Positions 1 through 18,075 of a stretch of DNA of 64,000 bases are shown one piece after another. The notes under the pieces were generated by a model, which had not been told where the DNA came from, searched no databases, and saw nothing but the letters and a program-made list of their open reading frames with translations. Origin of the DNA: Amoebidium appalachense (taxonomy: Eukaryota; Ichthyosporea); the NCBI GenBank assembly GCA_963693365.1, contig CAVNZM010000008.1:558001-622000 (forward strand), written 5' to 3'. The translations under genes were made by a program, and so were the position numbers. The stretch's first letter is position 1. The number at the start of each line of letters is the position of its first letter.

Positions 1-1456
1 TGTGTGCGTGTGTGTGTGTTTGCATGTGTGTGTGCATGCGTGCATGTGCTGTGTATAGAGTATCGATTGATAAGTGGGCCATTCGAATCATTCAACTGTG
101 TTCATAAACTTCCACAAGTGTGAGCACATGGGTGCATGGGTGCATGCACATGATGTTGCAGCGAATTGTGACCAACCCAGATATGGCAAGAGGGGACCTA
201 CCTTCTAAGTGGTCGGATTTACCCTCCTTCTGGCGGTATGCCTTCAGCTCTCTCTTGAGGTCTTTCACCTGCACGTGCATGCTCAGTCACACCCACGGTG
301 TGCCTACACATTCCTTCCGCTGGCACGTGAACACACAGCCCCTCGCCCCCTGCCGCATGCACACACCCAAACAACCAACCGTAGCTACGTGACACACAAC
401 CCCCGGACATTTGCCTCTCCCCCCCCCCCCCCTCCCCCCTTCTCCCCTCCCCTGCCGCGTGCGCACACATGCAAAACCCGTGCCCACCCGCACACAAACC
501 GCCGGGTACATAATCCCCCCCCCCCCCCCCCCCCCTCCACGTGCACACATGCCACCCTGACCGTGCACGGACCATGCTCTGGTGTTTCTTCTCTGCCAAC
601 TGCATGGCTGCTGTGGTGTCGCTCAACTGCTGCTGCAACTCCTGGGGGAACCAATCACATCAGTGTAAATATAGCCTTGTAGCTTGGTATCATGGGCAGA
701 TGACCATACACCCTGCCGGCCTTGATTGTGCTTAGTGCATGCACGGAAACAGCACAGAGGTGAATCTATCGCTGAGGTCATGTGTACATTCACGTGACAT
801 CAACTGTGCATATGCACGGTCGGTGCACCACAAATCTACATTGCAGCAAAACACGTGTGCATGCATCCACGTGCACTTTTGTGCATCTATCTGCACGCTT
901 GTACATCTATGCGCATGCTTGTGCATCTATCTGCACGCTTGTACATCTATGCGCATGCTTGTGCATCTATCTGCACGTGCATGCCTACCTCTGCGTGTGC
1001 CTGTGCGGCCAGTGCGTTTGCCTGCTGGTCACGTGCTATGGCCGTCACAGACACTACCTCCTCGTCCTTGGCTGCAAGCTGCGCCGCCATCTGCGTCTGC
1101 ACCATATATAGAGGGTTACACACCATATATGGACGACTGTACACCATATATGGCAGGTTACACACATATATGGCGGATTGTATACCACATATAGCAGGCT
1201 GTATGCGATTTATGGCAGACTGCACACCAAACATGGCAGGTTACGCACCATATATATAGCATGCTGCTCACGAACATGTCATACATATCATGGGGACATT
1301 CAAAGGCCTTGCCATTCAAACCCCCTTTCATTCGAATCATTTGTCACCAAATCTGAGTGTATCGTGCTAGTGTTGGGTAGAAAGAAACAGTGGGCGGCGG
1401 GAAAGGGGAAGGGTGTTTTTTTTTTTTTTTTTTTTTTTTTGGGGGGGGGGGGGGGG

Positions 1457-1493
<37 letters not shown>

Positions 1494-2156
1494 GATCCCC
1501 CCTTTGTGAGGCTACCTGTGTCTCGAGCAGCACACACTCGAGCTTTGTGATCTTCTCCTCCTGCCTGCTCGTGCTGGCTTCAAGATGTGCCTGGGGGTTA
1601 CAGAGTCAGGGCTATGGGTCAACGTGCCACACACGTACAAAAGTGTACAGGGATGTTTGGTGCTGGCAAGTGTGCAGGTGTATGAACACATACTTGCACG
1701 CCTACATGGAATATGCATGTGTGCAGGTGTATGAACACATGCTTGCACACGTACATGGAATATGCATGTGTGCAGGTGTATGAACACATACTTGCACACG
1801 TACATGGAATATGCATGTGTGCAGGTGCGTGCACACAGGGTCCATACAGCCCGTGTATATGCCCCTTTACGGGCAAACACACACGGAGATGTGAGAAGAT
1901 AGCGGGAGAGACACACACCTTGAACGTTATGTGCCTTTGGTCTACCCACTGTTTCAACCTTTGTGCAATAGGGCGGCACATTCCAAAGTACGCGTCTAGC
2001 CATGGCAGAGCCTTACGCACACACAGCATAACCACAAATTTACCAAGCCCCCCCCCCCTCCCCCCCCCCCCCCCCCCCCCTTCCCCCGTCCCCCCCCCCT
2101 CCCCTCCTCCTTCCACCCCTAGAGACCACCCCGCACTCCAGTTACACTTGGCCCAC

Positions 2157-2205
<49 letters not shown>

Positions 2206-3482
2206 ACCCCCCTCTCCCCCTACCTTTTCAGCCTGCAGTGTGTCCACCAGTTCAGTCAGCCTCCCCACCTCTTTGTCTTTGGCTCTCTCCTCCGCACGTG
2301 CAGTCTGCAAGAACACTTCATCAGACAACCCCCCTCTCCCCACCCCCCCCCCTTCCCTGCACATGCACACACCCACACGGGCACCAATATCACACACTGA
2401 TCATTGCCACGGATGTGTTGTCGCCCAGTCACATCTAACGGCCTACTGTGGGTTCATTTTACGGCCAGAAGTCCCCCCCCCCCCCCCTCCCTCCCTCCCT
2501 CCCCCCCCTCCCTCCCCCCCCCCCCCCCCCCCCAAAAAAAAAAAAGAGAGAGAGAGAGAAAGAAGGAGAGAGCGAGAGGGGGGAGGGGGGGGGGGGAGGG
2601 GGCAGAGATAGAGCTGGGGAAAGGTGGGAGGGAGCGAGGGGGGGGGAAAGAATGATAGAGGGAGTGAGACAGGGAGGCGTCGGGAGGGATGGAGGGAGCG
2701 AGAGAAGGAAAGAAATGGTAAGAAAGGGAGGTCGGGGGGAGGGAAGGGGGCACGGAGATCAGGAAGTGAGTGAGAGAGAGGAGGGAAAGAGAAACCCACA
2801 ATTTAACAACACCATAACCCATCCAGACGCTGCGAACACACCGCCATTACATGTAACATATAACACAGGCACAACCGCATAAACTACTGCGCTCCAATCC
2901 TTTCCCGCTGCTCTTCTCCTATACCTTACACCTTGCCCCCCCCCCCCCCCCCCCCCCCCTCCCCCTTGCCCCCTTCAAATAGTGAACCTCTCCAACTGCC
3001 ACACCACACATTTGAATCGACTGCTAGTTCCGTAGATCACAGAGACTGTGCTCAGACACAACGTTAGATAACCCCCCCCCCCCCCCCCCCCCCCTCCCCT
3101 TCTCTTCCCCCCCGCCGCCTTTGCCCTCGAGCAGACGAGTGCACACACCCCTTTGAAACACAATCATCTCTATTTTCTGAGGCACCTTGACCCACTACCC
3201 CCCTCTCCCCTCCCCCCCCCTACTCCCCTGCCCCTTCCTAGAATAAACAAAAAACAAAAAAAAACAAAGCAAAAAACATTAAAAAAAAAAAAAAAAAAAA
3301 CCTTGAGCTTTTCCAGAAGATCCTTTTTTGCAGCCTCAGCCACTGCGGCCAACTCTGCAATCTGATTGGTCAGTTCGCTGATGGCTGCACGATGCCGCTG
3401 GTCTGTGTCCTGCTGCAGCTCTTTGTGTGTGTGTGTGTGTGTTTGTGTGTGTGTTTGTGTGTGTGTGTTTGTGTGTGTGTTT

Positions 3483-3559
<77 letters not shown>

Positions 3560-4085
3560 GTGTGTTTGTTTGTGTGTGTGTGTGTGTTTGGGGGGGGGGG
3601 GGGGGGGGGTTTGTGAGCATGTGTATGGTTGGTGTGTGTGTGTATGTGTCGCCAGTGTGTGCCCGTGTACCGTGCATACGCAAGTAGGCATGAGGTGTGG
3701 CTTCTATATGGGCACCAACCACCCCACCCACCTTAGCCAACATACTCCATCCACATACTCTGTTCCAGCCACGACACCGAGCACACAGCCCTCTTCTCCC
3801 CCTCTCCCTCCCCCCCCTCTCCCCCCCCTCCCCCCCCTCCCCCCCCCCCCCCCCCCCGCCCTTTGAGGGGGAATACTGGTAGAACACATTGCAAACACAC
3901 GAGCCACCTTCTATTCCCTTGTTGCCCGTGCATGCCCCTACCCAGTGCCCTGCTCTCACTCGTCTGCAGCTGCTTGCTCAAATCATCCACCATCACTTTT
4001 CGTTTCTCCGCAAGCTGTCGCCATTCAGCTACCTCCCGTGCAAGCTGGTGTGTGTGTGTGTGCGTGTGTGCGTGTGTGTGTGTAT

Positions 4086-4143
<58 letters not shown>

Positions 4144-4915
4144 GTGCATGTGTGCATGTGCCACGGTGTGCGTGAGCGCGTTCATGTGTGCGCGCGCGTG
4201 CCAGTATGTGTGTGCGTGTAAGTGGCCATGAGAACACACGTATACGAGTTGTTACAGTAGGGCATGCACACATGCAATGCTGTGGCGGAGGGAGGGGGGA
4301 AGGGAGGGGTCTCAATGGCATGCTGCATGCACTGACCTTTGTTATCTCCCACCACCCATCTACTCTCTCTTTCCCACCCGCTTGTTCCGGTCCGACTCTC
4401 CAGAAGGTATGTGCGATCAAACCCCAGCCCCCCCCCCCCCCAACCTCATCCACACTCACCCAACCATCCCCCAAACCCCCCCCCCACACCCCATACACAC
4501 ACCCACCCACCCACACACACACACACCGACACCCAGACCGATACCCATCGACCCCCCTCACCCTCTCCTCCTCCCCCCCCCCCCTCCCTTCCTCCCAGCG
4601 CCCTCCCCTCCCCCACACCCCCACCCACACACCTTATCCCTCTGCTCGCCCGCCTGCCTGCACTCAACCCTCCACCTCTCCGCCTCTCTGTCTGCCGCCT
4701 GCCCCTGTGCCTCTGCCTGCTCTCTGCCTAACATCTGCATGGTTGCTGTCTCCTCGGCACTGGCCAGTCTGCTGTTGAGCACGTGCACCTCCTCCTCACG
4801 TGACAGCCACAGCTTGCGCAGTTGTTCAGTGGCAGTGGTGGCACTGGGTGGAGGGAGGTAAGGTTGATACAATGGGTGGGATGTGGGGAGGGTGTGCATA
4901 GAGGAGTGTGTGTGT

Positions 4916-4964
<49 letters not shown>

Positions 4965-4983
4965 CATGGATGTAAAATAGGCA

Positions 4984-5031
<48 letters not shown>

Positions 5032-5798
5032 CATGTGGGTGTGGGTGGGTGTGCGTGCGTGTTCAAGCGTGTGTGCAGAGTAGGCATGTGGTCCTCTGAA
5101 CCTCAATGTGTGCTTATTCTTGCATATACAATGTGTCTGTGTGTTCCTCACTCAGGGTGGCCTGAAGATCTTGGGTGTACCCGCATGCTTATATTCTCAG
5201 ATACACGGTGCGCGCCGGCCAGTGCGAATCCAGGCATGTGCATCCCTGAATGTTTGTGCCTGTGCGCACGTGTGCTTGCTTTAGGTGCATGCACGTGTAC
5301 ACATGCACGTGTGACTCCCTTCACGCGTCTGCACGTGTGTGTCTGCACGTGTGTGTCTGCACGTGTGTGTCTGCACGTGTGTGGCTGCACGTGTGTGTGT
5401 GGGCCCACCTGACAAGTTCTGCCTTCAACCCTTCCACATGCTTCTGCATTGCTTCCACCCGTGCCTGTGCCTCCCGGCCCTGCACCCACAGATATAAGCA
5501 TCATGGCTCAGGTGGTGGTGGGTGTGCACCCTGCTGGAGCGGCAGGAAAAAAAAGGACATGTAGTTTCATACTCTCATGAGCCCTGACCAATATCGGCAT
5601 CACGACCACACCCTAGGCATATGAAAAAGAGGTACAAGACTTAGAAGCCGCCTGGCTGAGCATCCTCATGTGCACAAGCACACACACATGCACACCCACA
5701 AGCACCCCCCCTCTCTTCCAAACACACACACGCCCACACACCCACCCCCACTCCCACCAACATCCCCACATGCACATGCACACATGCACACGCCCTCC

Positions 5799-5829
<31 letters not shown>

Positions 5830-7002
5830 ACACACACACACCTCCTTCTCCCTGGCCTCCTGCTCCTCTTTCACTGCCTGTGTCTTTCTTGCACATTTTT
5901 CCCTCCACATGGCTGCCTCCAGCCGATAGAAGTCCACCTCGTTGCTTCTATTGGCCAGATATCACGTGAAAAGGTGCATACACACACACACACACACGCA
6001 CACACACACGCACAATGAAACCACATGCACATGCAAAACATGAAACAACGTATATGCCCCCCCCCCCCTCCCCCCCCCCGTCTTCCTCCCCCCCCCGTCT
6101 TCCTCCCCCCCCCCCCCCCCCCCCCCCCCCCTTTCATACTTCTGCTTTTTCCCTGCTTGTTTCTCACCCTTCCGAAATACACACCTCGTTTCTTGCCAAC
6201 TCTCTTATCATCCCCCCTCCCCCCCCCCCCCCCCCCAAAAAAAAAAAAACCTCCCTCCCAGCTCCACCACACCAAACCCAACACACACACATGCACATAT
6301 GCCCACACCCATGCATTCATCCCGTGTACACTTAATGTGTGTGTCTCCCCGGCTGTATTTGGGAGTTGGATGGCCACCTGACAGGAACTAGCAAAGCACG
6401 TGGAGTGAGCCAAACAGTGTGTGTGCCCTGTGTGTCGTGGACCCATGCCATGCCTCCCCTTCCCCTCCCCTCCCTTTCCCTCACACACGTGCATGTGTTT
6501 GTGTCTGTGTGGCGGCACGTACGTGTCTGCTGGCCGTGTTTCTTCTTCAGTCGAGCCAACCCGCCTGAGACTGTCGGCACTGCCCCGGGGTTCTGCAACA
6601 ACCATAGGTGAGGAAGGTGCAGGGGGGTGGGTGGGTGGGTGGTGGTGGGGGGGGGGGAGGGGGGGGAGGGGAGAGGAGGAAGAGGGGGGAGGGGAGGGGG
6701 GAAGAATGAAGGGGAGACAGCAGGAGAATGTTTATATGTGCACGAGGAGGGCAGACAGGACAAGAGAGAGACAGACAGAGATAGGGAGAGGGGGGGGGGG
6801 GGGGGGGGTTAGAGGAGGGTGAACAGGTGTGTATGTGTGTGTGCAGACTGAGTAGGTGGGTTGGTGGATGGGGGTGGGGTGTGGGGTGGGGGCACGTGCA
6901 CGCATGCAAACCCCAAACTCACCCCAAACACCACAACACATGTGTCGCTGGTGCAGAAATGGACGGACGTCCACAAGAGACACACAGACACACACAGGCA
7001 GA

Positions 7003-7062
<60 letters not shown>

Positions 7063-7257
7063 CACACACACACACACACACCCTTTATGCTCCTGAGGGC
7101 TGCCAGCTCCACGGCCACCTCCTCAGTCCTCTCGTCTGCTGCCCGGCACTTGCCCTGCCACTCCTCCACCTGCAACCAAACCATCATCAAAAACAAAACC
7201 TCTTCCCCCTCTGCTTTTACGTAAACACAACCACCAACTCCCTCCCCCCCTTCCCCC

Positions 7258-7288
<31 letters not shown>

Positions 7289-8389
7289 AGAAAGAAAGAA
7301 AGAAAGAAAAACCACACAGGCGCACACGCCAACCCGCCCATTCCCCCCCCCCCCCCCCCCCCCCCCCCCACACACACACACATCCACCCACCCACCCACC
7401 CACGCACACACGCACACACACACACACCTGCACCCACCCACCCACCCACCCACCCACGCACACACACACGCACACACACACACACACACCTCCCTCTGCA
7501 GCCTGGCCACCTGCCCCGACAATGATGTCTCATCCCCAATGGCCTGCTTGGCCCTCAAAAGCTCATCGGCTAGGTTCTTGCGGGCCATGGTCTGCACATG
7601 CCATATGAGGCAGTGTCGGTGGAATGGAATGTGCCATATAAGGTAGTGTCGGTGGAATGTGCCATATTAGGTAATGTCAATGGAATTCGCAATAATTAGG
7701 CAGTGTCAGTGGAATTTGCAATTATTTGGCAGTGTCAGTGGCATGTGCCATATTAGGCAGTGTCAGTGGAATGTGCCATATTAGGCATGGCCCAAAGAGC
7801 ATGCTTTTTTATGCAATACACCACACACCACAGCATGCCACATACTGTCATTACCATCCAATCAAAAAATCATCATGCCCCACACCACATCACGTAGTGC
7901 CACACAGTGTAAAACTTTTTTAAGCCCCCCCTCACCGACAACTTCACTGTACACTAAATAACACCCACCACAACCACCACACACACACAGTTACCTGAGA
8001 CTTGCAACTATTTTCAACCCCATGTGTCCCCAACTGCATAGCCCTTTCCCCTCTAAACCATAAGCCCTATCACGTCTAGTAAGGCAGAATAAGCAAAGGA
8101 AATGTTGCAAGCATGCGCCTTGTATTTGCATGAAACTTCACGGAGACCAAAAAAAAAACAAAAATACAATGCGTATGCATGATAGACAGGTTGGTGTGGG
8201 TTTGAGCCTACCGATTCTTGCAGAGACTTGCGCAGTGCAGAAATCTCCCTCTCACTCTCTTCCATAATTTTCTGTTCGTGGTTGTGGGTCAGTCGATGGC
8301 TTGGGTGCAAGAAACGTTGGGGAAGCATCAGGAGGGGGGGACGGGAGAGGAGTGGAGGTGTCTGTTTTTTTTCTTTTTTTCTTTTCCAT

Positions 8390-8432
<43 letters not shown>

Positions 8433-8937
8433 CGCGCGGGCACGTGTGTGTGTGTGTGTGTGTGTGGTTGGATAGGTGTGGGTGTGTGGGTGTGTGAGGG
8501 AGGCGGAGGGAGAAAGGGAGAGCGAGAAGAGAAGTGCAGAAGTGATAATTTTCCATGGTCGATCCGTGTGTGCTTGGCCATGTGGGGCTACGTGCATGCC
8601 CAAATTATATGTATGCCATCGATAGGAAGTGCCTGCATGTGCGCGCGCACCCGTGTATGTCTGTAGCTATCACTTTCTTGGCCTGTGCATGTGTGGGGCC
8701 GCGCTCTTGTGCATGCCTATGAAAACCCTGCATTGCTGCCCCACAATCCATTCTCCCCTCCACTCCCCTCCCCTCCTGCGCTCCCTCCCTACGCCCTTCC
8801 CCCCCCCCCCCCCCCCCCCTCCCTCCCTTCTGGCTCCAGCCACCACCATGACCCACCGCACACTCCACCCTCTCACTCGTTGATAACGACGCGATCACAT
8901 ACACCAATCGTATCGTAAGATATCCCCCCCCTCCCCC

Positions 8938-8988
<51 letters not shown>

Positions 8989-9126
8989 GAAGAAGAAGAA
9001 GAAAAAGAAGAAGAAGAAAAGGAAGAAGAAGAAGAAGAGGAATCCCCAATTTCCGCCCCAGCCACCTACCCACCCATCCATTTCCCGTCCCACTGTATCA
9101 CCACATCCAAGCTTTCTGATTACAAG

Positions 9127-9162
<36 letters not shown>

Positions 9163-9632
9163 TCCCCCCCCCGAGGCTCCCCCCCCCCACCCCACTCCAC
9201 CCCACACCTCCTCTCCTAACACCCATCCTCCACTACCAATACACACACACACACACACACACCTTCACAGCCGCCTTCAGCTGTGCATTTTCCTGCTCCA
9301 CCGCCCTCTGGTCTCTCCCCCAGGGCATACGACTAAACAGACCCTCTATCGTCCCCTCCCCAACACCCCTCACACCCTCCCGCTGCCGCTCCAACTCGGC
9401 CTATACCCCACATAGGTCAGTAGGTTACATAGGTACACTATGCACTAAGCTGAATGCTAGCTAGACTGGGTAAGGAAAGATGTAACAGTGCTACGTGTGT
9501 GACGCTAAGCTGTGTGCAATAAATCTTGTGTGCATTAATAATCTGGGCCACAAAAACAACATAACGGTACGTAATTGCGCAAGGAGGCGATGGGGAAGGG
9601 AATAATACAGGGATCCGAAGGAGAAGGAGGGT

Positions 9633-9680
<48 letters not shown>

Positions 9681-10335
9681 CTGTGCACACCCACGTACTA
9701 CATCATGTACATTTGTGTATGCCTGCGCGTCAGGGGTACATGTGTGGGGAATGTATGGAAGTGTGTTTGTGAGGTGTGAGTGGGTGTGCATAAGTGTGTG
9801 TGTGCGTGCGTGCGTGTCAGTGGGTGGGAGTGTGTGGCACGAGCTCGTCTGTGTACGGATGTGATTGTGTGTGCGCGTGCACGCGGTTGTGTGTGCGTGT
9901 AAGTGCGCGCGCTTGTACAAGTGGGTGAAGGGTTGGTGTGTGTGCCTGTGCGGTGTAAAGGAAAATTTCATCTGTTGTGTTTGCATGCATGTTCGTGTGG
10001 AAGTGTGTGTGTGTGTGTTTTGAATATTTCGTGCCTGGTTGGTGGGTGGGAGTGGGGGAGGGGGGGGGAAGGGGGTCATTGTAGTGTGTGTGTGTGCAAG
10101 CATAGGTGTTGTGTGTGTGTGGCATTCCTTTGCTGGGTGTGTGCACTCCTGTGTGTGCCCGCGCACGAGTGCGTGTGTGTGTGTGTGTGTGTGCGCGCGC
10201 ACGCATGTGTGCGCGCGAGCGTGTGTGTGTGTATGTCTGTACATGTGTGTGTTGTATGTGTGTGTGGAGAAGTGGGCAGGTGTGTGTGCACGTGTGTTTG
10301 TGTGTGTAGGGGGGGAGTGCAACTGTGCGTGTGCA

Positions 10336-10404
<69 letters not shown>

Positions 10405-11394
10405 CTGTGTGTACCTGCAGCTTCTTGACCTTCTGCTCAGCCTCATACATTCCCTCCTTGTAACCGTGCAGTTCAACCTGCAGCCCCATCCCCCGTCAAC
10501 CCACACGCCAACCAGTACCCTCGCCCCTTCTCTTCTCGTAGCTGCCAACTTCCTGCCAGGCGAATCTCACAACCTTCATGCGCTTTTCTTTCCAAACATG
10601 GCATGGAAGCATGTGCAAGCGTGCACTACTACCTATAAAATAACCCCCCTCCCACCCCCCCTCCTCCTCCCCCTTCCCCCCTCCCACCCCGCTCCCCTTC
10701 CCCCTCCAACACACACACCCCATCAACTCCTTCACCTTCCCCTGCCCACCCCCCTCCCCCCCCCCCCCCCCCCTCCCCCTTTCCCCCCTCTCGCAAGCCC
10801 GCCTGCATTTTTCTCTCCCTCACCTGCAGCCGCTGGAAATCCTCAGCGGTAAGCCCAGCCCCGTCTGCCACCCTGTCTGCCACCCTGTCTACTACCCCAT
10901 TTGTTGTGGCAGTGTGGCCCTGTTCGTCTGCTGCACCAGTTGCTACGGCAGGTGCGCCCTGTACGTATATGCCGGTCAGCAGGTGTGGGTAAGAGGGGGA
11001 GTCTGTTCTTGTTCTGGCGCCGAGTTCTGTGGTGCTTTAATTAAAAGGATTTGCCACAAACACGTGCACGGACGCGTCTGTTTCACGTGACACTACACAC
11101 AACACAGCGCTCACATTATAATGGACAACGTGTGCACATTTTCCACGACCTACACGCTCTAAGAGTGCGTTCAAGATGCAGGTGAAAAAGGAATCAAGTT
11201 CACAATTTATGCACGCACATGCACACGTATACGAACGCATGAGAACACGCACACCAACATTAAAGCACACGAACATGTGCGCACATGGATGCACACACCG
11301 TAAAGTTCAGCATATCGCGACTGCCACGCCGGCTCCCCCCGCCTTCGCTCCCACGGCGGTCAGGATAACTATTCGTGCGCGGCAAGAAGTTCAT
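1..11394 (-). CDS. Long coiled-coil protein, 5' part (partial gene)
   Basis: Exons in transcription order: 11394-11299 (ATG exon, less certain), 10958-10824, 10477-10415, 9400-9263, 8271-8212, 7591-7490, 7169-7082, 6592-6523, 5947-5842, 5479-5409, 4843-4633, 4044-3960, 3420-3302, 2304-2224, 1590-1516, 1096-989, 641-573 and 268-202. All junctions are GT-AG and codon phases agree throughout, giving about 581 residues before the left edge. A low-complexity start ([12 protein letters not shown]...) and an Ala/Gly-rich second exon precede Glu/Lys/Gln/Ala-rich heptad sequence such as [20 protein letters not shown] and [20 protein letters not shown], typical of a long rod. I see no catalytic motif and recognise no family; a centrosomal, ciliary, Golgi-tether or cytoskeletal role is only a guess. 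The exon at 641-573 could instead end at a second donor 11 nt further on, but that would put a stop at the next junction. Introns are mostly microsatellite. Confidence 0.7.
900..975. repeat. 40-bp tandem repeat
   Basis: Two near-identical units of TGTGCATCTATCTGCACGCT plus TGTACATCTATGCGCATGCT, ending just before a donor of the coiled-coil gene. Confidence 0.85.
1100..1262. repeat. Degenerate 25-bp tandem repeat with repeated CAG ends
   Basis: Units of the form ACACCATATATGGCAGGTT. Read on the minus strand, several units end in TGCAG or TACAG, like the real acceptor (TATATGGTGCAG) of the exon at 1096. Confidence 0.85.
1417..1493. repeat. T-tract followed by G-tract
   Basis: About 24 T then about 52 G with one A. 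This is one of many T-to-G (or C-to-A on the other strand) homopolymer junctions in the window. Confidence 0.95.
1670..1830. repeat. 49-bp minisatellite
   Basis: Units start with GTGTGCAGGTGTATGAACAC at 1670, 1719 and 1768, with a partial unit at 1817, in an intron of the coiled-coil gene. Confidence 0.95.
3424..3590. repeat. (GT)n microsatellite adjoining an exon
   Basis: About 165 bp of GT/GTTT repeats beginning four bases from the coding start (minus strand) of the exon at 3420; on that strand the (AC)n end supplies the acceptor region. Confidence 0.95.
4051..4145. repeat. (GT)n-(CG)n-(GT)n compound microsatellite
   Basis: GT repeat interrupted by a pure CG run near 4108-4126, a potential Z-DNA-forming sequence, directly beside the acceptor of the exon at 4044. 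Confidence 0.95.
7005..7064. repeat. (GGCA)n microsatellite
   Basis: Fifteen tandem GGCA/CAGG tetranucleotides, then (CA)n, just before a donor of the coiled-coil gene. Confidence 0.95.
7602..7790. repeat. About 29-bp degenerate tandem repeat beside an acceptor
   Basis: Six or more units of GGCAGTGTCAGTGGAATGTG plus CCATATTA. The array abuts the acceptor of the exon at 7591, whose CATATGGCATGTGCAG resembles the repeat end. Confidence 0.9.
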
Positions 11395-12066
11395 GGTCGC
11401 CTGCATGCCTGCTCACGCCCTAAGGCACGCCAGCTGGATGCAGCAGAAGTGTTTTTGGCACCATACAACGCCCAACACTCTCTTTCTTTTCTTCTACTTT
11501 GCGCATACAAAACACCGGACTGACGACTGACGAAAACAGCAAACATAAAAGGCTTTGACAAAAGCCTCATCGTTGCAAATTCAGCCAATCAGATGCTTCG
11601 GAGCACATTCCAGCGCAATCTATCATTCGAAGTTCTTTATTTCCATTGGCTGCAAGGCAGATGAGATCTTGATGAGCCCGATAAGCTTTTTGTACATTTT
11701 TGCTGTGCATTTTTGCCCAAGTTGCCTGCGCGCTGCTCACGCCCTGGCTGGGCCAGCTGGCTGGGCCCTTGATTCAAGCCTGCAGCTGCCGGCCAGGCGT
11801 GCTTCGGTTCGATCAAAGGGGTTAGTAGTGGGGAGGGGAGGGAGATAGAGGGGGGATGTGTTGTCTGGTGCGCGCGTAGGGTAGCCTGTCCGTGTGTACG
11901 TGTATGTATGTATACAGGTTCATAAGGTGAAATGGCTGAGGCTCCCCCTGTTGAAGAGCCTTGCGAGACTGAGTCTAACGACACGGAAAAAGGTGATCGT
12001 CATAATCCCCCATGTAGTTAAAGCAAGATGAAATCCCCGGCTTGTCTTTCTCCGCTTGCAGTCTAA
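11395..12066. promoter_or_regulatory. Shared upstream region of two divergent genes
   Basis: This stretch separates the start of the minus-strand coiled-coil gene from the plus-strand PTRHD1-like gene, so it probably works as a bidirectional promoter (inferred from layout). It lacks the homopolymers seen in introns. An alternative first coding exon of the PTRHD1-like gene may lie at 11932-11992 (starts MAEAPPVEEP, then a GT donor). Joined to the acceptor at 12061 it meets an in-frame TAA at once; joined to an acceptor ending at 12097 it stays open. No clear TATA box was seen. Confidence 0.4.
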
Positions 12067-16515
<4,449 letters not shown>

Positions 16516-16585
16516 TCATGCCTGTGGCTTGGATATCTCCCCCTTTTCTCGTAGATACTCAACAAATTCATCCAGCATCACCGGC

Positions 16586-16659
<74 letters not shown>

Positions 16660-18038
16660 ACATGCACGTGGGTGCAAGCGTGCAAGAATCTGCATGGCCG
16701 GCCACTGGTGTGTGCTGTGTATATGCATTGTGTGCTTGTGTGTGTGTGCGCACATGTGTTTGCACCGTTTCTATTCATGCATGTGTGTGTGTGTGCGTGT
16801 GCAACTGTGTGTGAGTTTGTGTGTGTCAGTATGTGTTGGTGGCCAGGTGTGTGCATGTGTGTGTGTGCGCGCGCACGTGCGCACATGTTTGTGCGTGGGT
16901 GTGTGTACGTGTGTGTGTGTGTTGTGTGTGATAATAGGCAGATGTATCAATATCCCCAGGATGGATAGGCAGATATGTCAATATCCCCAGCAACACCACA
17001 GCCTGTGTACCCGAACTGTAAGCCCACACTACCATCATACCCCCCCGCTGCTTCATGATCCGTAGAGATGTGAGCCAGTAATCCATACCGAGAGCTCATG
17101 TTTGACGTACAAGTTACAGGGAAAAAAGAACAAGAGAATAACATACTTCACGTTGTGGGGGTGGTCAGGAATACAAAGCAGGCGTCACAAGAGGTTAGCG
17201 TAGGGCTGTGTCACATGTGTGCATTCCTGTGTGTGTGTGTCCGGGGGGATGGGGGGGGTGGGGGTGGGGGGGGAGGCTAAGCGTGCACGTGTCGTGTATT
17301 GATGTGTGTGTATCACGTCCTTGTACCTGTGCACGCGTGCCTATGTGTGTGCAGATGTACCCCAATGCACATCCACACAAGCAGGGGGCATGGGGAGCAT
17401 ACATGCACTGTTTTCGTCGTAGGTGGCCAGGTCTGTAGGCAGTAGGGTGAACTCATAGAGACTGGTCCACTGGTCTCGGTTGATGCCCCGGTGGGTGCTG
17501 CCCTGCACGGTGCATGCGGTGAGCAGACAGGCACACACACGGTGCATGCAGTGAGCAGACAGGCACACACAGTGCATGCAGTGGGCAGACAGGCACACAC
17601 AGTGCATGCAGTGGGCAGACAGGGGCACACAGTGCATGCAGTGGGCAGACAGGCACACACAGTGCATGCAGTGGGCAGACAGGCACACACAGTGCATGCA
17701 GTGGGCAGACAGGCACACACAGTGCATGCAGTGGGCAGACAGGCACACACAGTGCATGCAGTGGGCAGACAGGCACACACAGTGCATGCAGTGGGCAGAC
17801 AGGCACACTCAGTGCATGCAGGGGGCAGACAGGCACACACACACAAGGTGCATGCTTGGTTCCGAGCCAACACACTCAGCCCCTCTTTTTTTTCCATTTC
17901 TCTTCCCACCTGCACAGTTTGTACCACCTACCCCTTCCTTCCACACCGATTCCTCCTCCCTTCCCCTCCCCCCCCCCCTCTTCCCCCGTTCCTTTCCTGT
18001 CCTCCTGACACACCCGCCAACAATCCCTTTGCCCCCCC

Positions 18039-18075
<37 letters not shown>

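Noticed and set aside
17508-17843. CRISPR-like array of 30-bp repeats
   Set aside because: Units are directly joined with no variable spacers, and the locus is an intron of a eukaryotic gene.
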